A DNA stretch of 11,124 nucleotides, from positions 1 through 11,124 of the forward strand of contig JANRKG010000397.1 in the NCBI GenBank assembly GCA_033763635.1, in the 5' to 3' direction. Shown piece by piece: positions 6,001 through 11,124 of the stretch. The notes under the pieces are model-generated. The model saw nothing but the letters and a program-made list of their open reading frames with translations. It was not told the DNA's origin and did not search any database. The translations under genes were made by a program, and so were the position numbers. Numbering within the stretch: position 1 is the stretch's first letter; the number at the start of each line of letters is the position of its first letter. The DNA comes from JANRKG01 sp033763635 (lineage in GTDB: Bacteria > Cyanobacteriota > Cyanobacteriia > GCF-001939115).

Positions 6001-8067
6001 ATCGTGCCCAAACTGATAATTCTGAATCAACAACTGCTCATCCAGGGGTGACCGGGGTATAATTAACCCTTGCTCGATCGGCAGTTGTAAATGGGCAAAA
6101 ATCATGACCGGATCTTGATTGCAGATTCGGGAAAGCAGATCTAGTTCAAACTCTGTTCCCAGGTAGGCAGCGACCGAAAGCACTTCCTGCACAGGTTGCG
6201 GTAATTTCTGCAACTGCATCACCATCAGTTCCACCACATTGTCGGTGAAGCCCATGCACTTAATCTGCTCCAGATCCCAACACCATTGACACAACTCGTA
6301 ATTAAAGGTGAGTAACTCTTCATTGTGGAGCGTTTTTAGGAATTGATTGACAAAAAAAGGACTGCCTTGAGTTTTTTGAATCACCAATTCAGCTAACGAT
6401 TTGACTGCCCGGATATCTTGGTGCAGAGTTTCCGCCATCAATGCTTCGATTTGTTCCAATTCAAGTGGCTCTAAGGACAACTGCTGGACCTGGACAGCCT
6501 GACGTTGCAATTGGGCGATCGTCAGTGCCAGGGGATGCCCTGCCGATACTTCATGATCTCGATAGGCCATGATCAGCAAGAAATCCGCGATTGGTTGATT
6601 GCTCAGAAGCCGTTCCAACAGGTTCAGGGTTGCTAAATCAGCCCATTGCACATCGTCTAAGAACATTACCAGGGGATGTTCAGGACAGCAGAAAGCTTGA
6701 ATGAATTGTTGAAAGACTAGATTAAAGCGATTTTGGGCTTCACTGGCTCCCAACTCTGGTACAGGTGGCTGGGGACCCAGCAGCAATTCCATGTCTGGAA
6801 TGACCTCAATCACCAATTGCCCATTTGGCCCCAACACTTCCCGTAATCGGTGACACCATCTTTGCAGCAACGCTTCCGGTTCCCCTAACAGTTGTTTGAC
6901 TAAATCGGCAAATACATCGACCAGAGCTGAGTAAGGGCTATTTTGCTGAAACTGGTTAAATTTACCTGCAATGAAATAACCCCGACGGCCTGTAATCGGT
7001 TTATAGAGCGATCGCACCAGAGCGGATTTGCCAATGCCAGAATCCCCCGTAACCAGGATAATTTCCGCCTGATGGGGTGCCAGTTCCATGTCTTCAGGCC
7101 GGGATTGCCTTTCTGTCACCCGTTCAAATGCCCTTAACAAAGCTGCCAACTCCCGTTCTCGCCCGTATAGTGTTTGAGGAATCCGGAACTGGTCGGAGAT
7201 ATCCCACCGTCCCAGGGGAAACTCGGCGATCGTTCCAGTTGTCTGCCACTGAGACCAGCAATGTTCCAGATCAGCCTTTAAGCCCCAAGCACTTTGATAG
7301 CGATCTTCGGCATTCTTGGCTGTCAATTTATTCACAATGGCAACCAATCCCGTTGGTAAGTTTCCCTCTGCCGCCGCTAGAACAATGGGCTGGGCAATAT
7401 GGCAATGCACAACTTCCATAGGGTCATCGCTGTCACAAGGTAAATTCCCTGTCAGCAACTCATAGAACGTGACTCCCAGAGAGTAAAAATCAGTGCGATA
7501 GTCCAACACTCGGTTCATCCGTCCAGTTTGTTCCGGAGAGAGGTAGGGCAACGTCCCTTCTAAGGCACCTGGGGATTGCAAAACAGGCGTTTCCCTGCTG
7601 AGTTGAGTAGAAATTCCCAGGTCAATTAGCTTTACCAACCTCGTCTCAGGATGGAGCACGATATTGGCAGGATTAATATCTTTGTGGATAATCGACTGAC
7701 TGTGAAGTTGCTCCAGGGCCTCAGCGATTTGCAGGGACAGAGGCAAAAACAAGTCGATCGGCAATCCCTGCGGATAGTTAGACAACCAGTGGGTCAGGGC
7801 AATACCACCAAAGTCCTCAAACACGATCACCAACGTTCGTTGCCACTCGATCAACACATCAGACCGGATGATATGAGGCAGTCGTAGTTGATGAGTCAGA
7901 TGGTACTCTTGCCGATAGCGTCTGAGTTGTTCTGGAGTGGGATACTCAGCTTTCAGGATCTTCAAAATGGTCGATCGACCATCCTGGCAACGACGAGCCC
8001 GGTAGACTCGCGAGTTCTCGCCATCATGGAGTTGTATAAAATCGTCGTATCCTTGAATAATAGTCAT
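3001..8067 (-). CDS. Multidomain Ser/Thr kinase - AAA ATPase - GAF - diguanylate cyclase, 1688 aa
   Basis: Domains in order: a protein kinase (about 8-270) with Lys36, catalytic HKD (128-130) and Asn135, a DLG in place of DFG (149-151) and SPEQ (177-180); an AAA/STAND-like ATPase (about 300-560) with Walker A GDSGIGKS (341-348) and Walker B LVMFLDD (466-472); a long helical, TPR-like region (about 700-1290); a GAF domain (about 1330-1485); a short coiled coil (about 1488-1515); and a GGDEF domain (1515-1682). The active motif is GGEEF (1596-1600), and RPAD (1587-1590) five residues before it fits the c-di-GMP inhibitory I-site. The kinase glycine loop (HDGENSRVYRA) is degenerate, as is usual in this family. 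Cyanobacterial relatives (HstK type) generally end in a histidine kinase; here the output is c-di-GMP synthesis. No membrane helix is seen. ATG 8067 has no clear Shine-Dalgarno. The 3' end lies against the terminator at 2930-2961. Confidence 0.95.
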   Translation of the reverse strand: MTIIQGYDDFIQLHDGENSRVYRARRCQDGRSTILKILKAEYPTPEQLRRYRQEYHLTHQLRLPHIIRSDVLIEWQRTLVIVFEDFGGIALTHWLSNYPQGLPIDLFLPLSLQIAEALEQLHSQSIIHKDINPANIVLHPETRLVKLIDLGISTQLSRETPVLQSPGALEGTLPYLSPEQTGRMNRVLDYRTDFYSLGVTFYELLTGNLPCDSDDPMEVVHCHIAQPIVLAAAEGNLPTGLVAIVNKLTAKNAEDRYQSAWGLKADLEHCWSQWQTTGTIAEFPLGRWDISDQFRIPQTLYGRERELAALLRAFERVTERQSRPEDMELAPHQAEIILVTGDSGIGKSALVRSLYKPITGRRGYFIAGKFNQFQQNSPYSALVDVFADLVKQLLGEPEALLQRWCHRLREVLGPNGQLVIEVIPDMELLLGPQPPVPELGASEAQNRFNLVFQQFIQAFCCPEHPLVMFLDDVQWADLATLNLLERLLSNQPIADFLLIMAYRDHEVSAGHPLALTIAQLQRQAVQVQQLSLEPLELEQIEALMAETLHQDIRAVKSLAELVIQKTQGSPFFVNQFLKTLHNEELLTFNYELCQWCWDLEQIKCMGFTDNVVELMVMQLQKLPQPVQEVLSVAAYLGTEFELDLLSRICNQDPVMIFAHLQLPIEQGLIIPRSPLDEQLLIQNYQFGHDRIQQAAYELVPSDERATTHLKIGRILFQQSVQVGLEELLFDIVDHLNQGIAWITDLAEVNRLAQLNLQAGQKAMKAVAHKAALAYLEQGIALLGEETWQHHYDLTLSLHNEGVKAAFLSADLQTLDRLTAAVMQRTTTALDRVTVSAIKIEAYGIYGRLTEAVATGIEMLAQLGIVFPEQPTSATILRAFEQIEQLTTAIGVDRLLSLPEMTDPHILAALSLLVKVEPVAFISSSPFHPLINLKKTELSLLHGNALLSTVAYATYAMILCGLMDQIERGYQFGHVAIALLSQFDRQEFAATVLMLVHSFISHWKTHLSETLEPLRQAHRIGVMQGDFAYAGYAGFDYCTHAYLIGQPLPEVESEIQYYREALRQMGQYSALSYLQGYHQAVTNLIHVCSAPYELRGHILNEDEIIPHLRSQNNQAGLWHLYTAKLPLCYLFEAFALGYEVSQFARQSINSGMAGVAIPVLNFYESLCCLALLSDPQVERPDQLWYQVVENQRQLERWGQSAPMNYQHKFDLVEAERYRVLGEKLAAIEAYDRAIAGAISHQYLQEAALANELAAKFYLAWGKANIAQVYWQEAHYGYLCWGATAKVRHLETTYPQFFQPESAPGVVRKATRTSANRNSTTLDLSTVMKASQAIASQILLDNLLQTLMKILLENAGAQIGCLLFPTDSLEIFEIAIYYRADAIVLTAAHPLEQLLPVTILHYVARTQDSVVLDDATQSSYFAQDPYFNSIPALSVLCYPLLNQGNLVGLIYLENRVTLGAFTRHRLEFLQLLSGQAAIALTNAQLYAEKVEYTHTLEQKVAERTAELQQANLELSNLVNLDGLTQVANRRCFDDRLQQEWKQLGREKTPLSLILFDVDYFKRYNDFYGHQAGDACLVQVAQAVKEILHRPADLVARYGGEEFAVILPNTELAGGLAMAERIRTAVRSRGIAHERSEVSDYVSISLGIARLIPTPEICPNTLIAQADQALYQAKQQGRNRVIAYSADETLG

Positions 8068-8191
8068 AGCGATCGAAACTTGGACCCGCCCAGGAGCGCT
8101 AGTGAATCTAAAGCTGAGCTAATATTCGCAGGTTTCGCAAGTTTGTTCTCAGTTATTTTTGCTCGCCTGTTCTCACAAAAGTTGATCCTCG

Positions 8192-8939
8192 TCAGTAAAA
8201 ACTGGCCTCTTTTTTCAAGCTGGCAAGCTGCCCCTGGTTCTGTTCGACTCTGCTTATGCGGGTGACAGTATAGAGGAAAGTTTGAGGATCTTGCCGCTCG
8301 TTCCAGGTGGGAGGTTGGGGTTCTGCTGCTGCGGGATGAGTGGTAGTGGATTTGAATTTGGAAGAACCGTAGTGGTAGTAGTGGCTGTTCTCAACGCACC
8401 TGGCCCATTCTTCAGCCCGTTTCTCAATCTCATGTTGATGACCGCAGTAGTCCTGATATCCGGGAAGGGAACTGGCGATCGTCACGATGTCATAAGGCCA
8501 ATTCGTCGATGTCATTGCGAGATTGAACGAGATTCCACTGACGAACAAAGGTGGATGAATCACTCCAGATAACTTCCCAACTGGAGTTCAGAAGATAGGA
8601 CCCGGCTTGCATGGGAAGGCGGTGGGCCGCGTAAAGACTGGGAGTATGGTCAGCGGCATAGACTTTGGGATTGGGCAGGATCTCCAGTTGACCCAGTGCA
8701 ACTTTGAATCTGGCATTCTCGATCACGGTTTGGACGACCAGAGCGAGTTGCCAGGACTTCTGAGCAAATTGGAAGGGGAGATACAGGTGAATCCCACTGG
8801 AGTAGGAACTGGTGCAGGCAAGGTAATCGACCAGGCCAAGGGGTTCCAGGGCTGCAATCATCTGACCGATCGCGAGGGGATCGCGAGTTGGATGGTAGGG
8901 GCTGCCTGCATCGATATCAATGAGGCAGTAGTTGGTCTG
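8192..8939 (-). pseudogene. Decayed primase-like (archaeo-eukaryotic primase type) plasmid protein
   Basis: Two minus-strand frames hold pieces of what seems to be one protein. The first (8939 to 8490) has CLIDIDAGSPYHP with a D-x-D pair, SSGIHLYLPF with the S-x-H motif, and RLPMQAGSYLL; D-x-D plus S-x-H is the signature of the archaeo-eukaryotic primase fold. The second (8515 to about 8291) has DIVTIASSLPGYQDYC and HEIEKRAEEWARCVENSHYY, which I remember as downstream parts of the same large cyanobacterial protein. The middle is missing and the frame shifts where they meet. The piece up to 8192 after PTWNERQ looks unrelated. The present ORF starts at a TTG (9014) inside an IS-end-like repeat, so about 25 N-terminal residues are not native. 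Loss of function is likely. Confidence 0.7.
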
Positions 8940-8987
8940 GGCACTACTCCTGTTAAGGTGAGCGTTTGTACTGTTATGGTTGATTGA
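8940..8987. repeat. IS-end-like repeat, copy A
   Basis: It begins GGCACTACTCCTGTTAAGG, continues TGAGCGTTTGTACTGTTATG and then GTTGATTGAG. It matches copy B (9015-9060) in about 29 of the first 33 bases; the two copies start 75 bp apart in the same orientation. It lies exactly where the native primase-like sequence stops. It looks like the terminal sequence of an insertion element left after decay. Confidence 0.6.
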
Positions 8988-9014
8988 GTATTTTAGGATT
9001 TTCGATAGGATCAA

Positions 9015-9060
9015 GGCACTACCCCTGTTAAGGTGAGTATTTGTACTATTCTAGGTTGAG
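9015..9060. repeat. IS-end-like repeat, copy B, adjoining the transposase remnant
   Basis: It begins GGCACTACCCCTGTTAAGG and continues TGAGTATTTGTACTATTCTA, then GGTTGAG. The truncated IS4-like transposase frame ends four bases further on, so this is probably the right end of that element after an internal deletion. No matching inverted copy was found on the other side of the transposase remnant. Confidence 0.6.
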
Positions 9061-9063
9061 CAA

Positions 9064-9383
9064 TCAAGCGGTTGCGACACGTTGACTTAACGCTTGTTGA
9101 GAGACTTCAACCGTTTTAGACCACAGCAAGTTTTCTCGTGCTAACATCCGAGTTAATTCCTGCACACTCGGCACATTTCGCCACACCATTGTCAGCACTG
9201 CTGCCAGCATTAACGATAGATTCAACACCCGTTCTCGCATTCCCAATAGCCATAGTACTTCTGTTGAGTGTATAAGGCAGGGGTTAACAAGGCTTTCAAA
9301 TCTGCGGCAATCACCTCGTTATTCAAACTGGGAGTTTGAGATTGGTGAGCATGGTCTCGATTACTACGTTTCGATTTCGCCAT
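9064..9383 (-). pseudogene. IS4-like transposase, N-terminal fragment with a frameshift
   Basis: From ATG 9383 the minus strand encodes a basic start (MAKSKRSNRDH) and LNNEVIAADLKALLTPALYTQQKYYG. The frame is then lost near 9247, apparently by one missing base, and continues in the next frame as LGMRERVLNLSLMLAAVLTMVWRNVPSVQELTRML to VSQQALSQR, stopping at 9064. These two pieces join into the N-terminus of an IS4-family transposase as I know it from cyanobacteria. The catalytic DDE part is absent because the sequence jumps directly to the IS-end-like repeat at 9060. The 156 bp between 9384 and the next gene hold no gene; I see a small AAGCA/TGCTT hairpin near 9397 and presumably the left IS end, which I could not delimit. 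Confidence 0.75.
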
Positions 9384-9539
9384 AGGAGGAGTCGGTAAGC
9401 AAGATGCTTCTTTACCCTCCCATTGCTACTTCATCCAGTAAATCGTGTACTTTTATCTATTGACTATTCCTCCCTGTTCTTAACTTGTTAGCGATGGGCA
9501 TATCAGCATTCGTTTTCCAGGATTTGCAATTATCCCCTA

Positions 9540-11124
9540 CTAGTTCAGATTAACTACTTCCTTAATTTTCTTCAGATTAGGATGTCTTCTGTTGTGTCTC
9601 GACCCAATTTTATGGCGGTCGTGATGCTGTTCCAACTGCTCTTTCATCTCCTCGAACACGGCGGCAACATTTTTCTGATTAGCGGATAAGCCATAGACTC
9701 TGAGTAGGGTTTGGACGACGGGAAAGGAGATGTACCATTTATCGTCAAAGGCGCGACCGTTCTGGTCATTGAGGGTCATGATGGCCTGTATCGCGTGTCT
9801 GATGTGTGCTAGCGCGTCCTCTTCGGAGATGCGTTTTCTCGGTGGTTTGGGAGGTTCTGGGAGATCGACTGGGGGCTGAGTGGAAGGAGGAGGGATCACA
9901 GGTTCAAACTGCTGACTTGGCTTATTCTCAACGAGTTGTTGCTCCTGCTGCAATCCTGTTCCGAGAAGGAGTTGTCTGAACGTCTGAAGTTTAGTGGTTG
10001 CCTCATCGCGTTCCTGCCTAAGTCGCTGATTTTCAAGTTGCAATTGCTCGACTTGAGCAGAATCCCCGCTTTGTTTTACCTGAGAGAGAGCCTCATCCCT
10101 TTCAAATTGCAACTTCTCGACCTGTTGTTCCAGAGCTTCCATTCTGCTTGTAAGCCACGCCAGAGTCCGAGCTTGATCTTTGATGACGGAGAGCGCCCCG
10201 TCATCTTGGGGGGGGTGTGGCGCGGTCTGTGACATAGGCAATGATCGCCCCTGCGCGAGTTTTTCGAGTACCTGCCCCAGAGCCGCCTCATAACTGAGAC
10301 CGCTTGCCCCGCCGCGACCGCGAATTTCAATATCGAAGGAGGCAGCAACGGTTCTCAGGAGGTCCGGATCAACCGAGAGCGTTTTGCGGCGATGACGCAC
10401 CTTTGGCTTTGCTTCTGAGTTGGGAGCGATCGCCTCAGCGGGTTCATCCATCATCTCCATCTCTCCCTTCTCAAACACCTCTAGTCTTTGCACATTGTGT
10501 TGCCCCAGCTTGATGCCTCGATCGCCGCTAGCAGTTTCAAAGCCTGCCATTTCGATTGCCCCAATCGCCTTCAGAAACGTCTCTGGTTCAACATCAGGAG
10601 GACAGAACCAGTGGATTGAGATCGCGCCATACGCTGCCCTCAAATCCTCGACTGACTGGAATGAAACCAAATCCTCAAAGGTGAGGGCACATACCTCCTG
10701 GACTGCCGCATCCATCTGCACCCCCGGCAGTGGTTCTAATTGTTTCCATTTCTTCCAGGCAGAAACGACCTGACTTGCCCCCGTCAGCGTCGGCACCTCC
10801 ACCCCATCAACGAGAATGGAGAACCCCGATTTTTCTTTTAACTGCTGTTCCATGAGAGTCTGGATCGCCCTTGCTGTCAGCAGTACCAGAGCTGTAGTTG
10901 CGTCTGCCCACTGTTTAGAGAATAGGAGTCGATCGACTGTGCGATAAATGAGGGCATTAATGGTTCCCGTCTCCAGTTGTTGCCTGACCACTGCCTGATC
11001 ATCCCCCTCCTTCCCTTTCTGAAACACGTCTAGAATCTGCACTCCTGGCATATCCAACTTCACCCCCGGCGTTCCTGGAGACCGATCGCGAATGAGGTAA
11101 TCATCATAGTTTTGCCGAGCTGAG
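9540..11124 (-). CDS. Telomere-resolvase-like tyrosine recombinase, C-terminal 527 residues, with a degenerate second recombinase domain
   Basis: The frame is open to the window edge (first visible residues SARQNYDDYLIRDR), so the start lies outside. NYDDY at residues 5-9 resembles the nucleophile-tyrosine region of cyanobacterial protelomerase-like recombinases, followed by GVKLDMPGVQILDVFQKGK (20-38). A second stretch (about 60-225) resembles the catalytic domain again: ALVLLTARAIQTLM (78-91), VPTLTGASQVVSAW (110-123), LRAAYGAISIHWFCPPDVEP (161-180), then GIKLGQHNVQRLEVFEKGE (203-221), which is 10/19 identical to 20-38. In this copy the Arg of the T-G-x-R box is Ala, the His of the H-x-x-R box is gone and no NY(D)DY is left, so it should be inactive. 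A basic segment KVRHRRK (241-247), a coiled coil (about 320-385), a Pro-rich linker (410-430) and a basic C-terminal domain (432-527, with HKIGSRHNRRH) follow. Family recall is from memory; the coding call is firm. Confidence 0.6.
   Translation of the reverse strand, partial: SARQNYDDYLIRDRSPGTPGVKLDMPGVQILDVFQKGKEGDDQAVVRQQLETGTINALIYRTVDRLLFSKQWADATTALVLLTARAIQTLMEQQLKEKSGFSILVDGVEVPTLTGASQVVSAWKKWKQLEPLPGVQMDAAVQEVCALTFEDLVSFQSVEDLRAAYGAISIHWFCPPDVEPETFLKAIGAIEMAGFETASGDRGIKLGQHNVQRLEVFEKGEMEMMDEPAEAIAPNSEAKPKVRHRRKTLSVDPDLLRTVAASFDIEIRGRGGASGLSYEAALGQVLEKLAQGRSLPMSQTAPHPPQDDGALSVIKDQARTLAWLTSRMEALEQQVEKLQFERDEALSQVKQSGDSAQVEQLQLENQRLRQERDEATTKLQTFRQLLLGTGLQQEQQLVENKPSQQFEPVIPPPSTQPPVDLPEPPKPPRKRISEEDALAHIRHAIQAIMTLNDQNGRAFDDKWYISFPVVQTLLRVYGLSANQKNVAAVFEEMKEQLEQHHDRHKIGSRHNRRHPNLKKIKEVVNLN

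Noticed and set aside
8940..9060. Two 40-odd-bp direct repeats with a short spacer, at first sight a mini-CRISPR
   Set aside because: Only two imperfect copies, no regular array, no cas genes, and one copy abuts a transposase remnant; IS ends explain them better.

Overview
The window looks like an accessory region (plasmid or integrated mobile element) of a cyanobacterium. HIP1 palindromes (GCGATCGC) recur, for example near 2327, 2383, 3638 and 10426. The protein families present are typical of filamentous cyanobacteria: a long Ser/Thr-kinase/AAA signalling protein, a cyanobacterial-type HNH endonuclease, an IS4-like transposase remnant, and proteins resembling telomere resolvases and primases.

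Left region (1-705). A tightly packed array of tRNA genes reads leftward and runs off the window edge. In transcription order it holds tRNA-Asp(GUC), a tRNA-Glu(CUC)-like gene, a tRNA-Arg(CCG) whose T-loop carries a 21-nt palindromic insertion, a tRNA-like gene without a readable anticodon, and the 5' part of a tRNA-Cys(GCA). A good leftward sigma-70-type promoter lies near 663-692 and is studded with copies of the heptad TGTAGTA spaced 10-11 or 21 bp apart. A possible 64-codon ORF with its own ribosome binding site lies between promoter and array.

Region 705-2531. A leftward pair, HNH endonuclease then a conserved protein of unknown function, is preceded by a possible small ORF and a strong intrinsic terminator that touches the HNH ribosome binding site. 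Divergent from it, on the + strand, is a ribbon-helix-helix (RHH) protein gene. The control region between them contains the same heptad as a perfect inverted repeat. The RHH protein is therefore the obvious candidate to control itself, the HNH operon and the tRNA array.

Region 2532-2999 has no gene. It holds two MITE-like inverted-repeat elements, one of them carrying a strong bidirectional terminator hairpin.

Region 3000-8067 is one leftward gene for a 1688-residue protein: Ser/Thr kinase, AAA ATPase, helical repeats, GAF, and a C-terminal diguanylate cyclase (GGEEF with an RxxD inhibitory site).

Region 8192-9383 is a graveyard: an internally deleted and frameshifted primase-like plasmid gene, two tandem copies of an IS-end-like repeat, and a frameshifted, truncated IS4-like transposase.

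Region 9540-11124 is the C-terminal 527 residues of a leftward gene that starts outside the window. I read it as a telomere-resolvase-like tyrosine recombinase with a second, catalytically degenerate copy of the recombinase domain, a coiled coil and a basic C-terminal domain. Calls that rest on family recall rather than visible motifs are marked as such.
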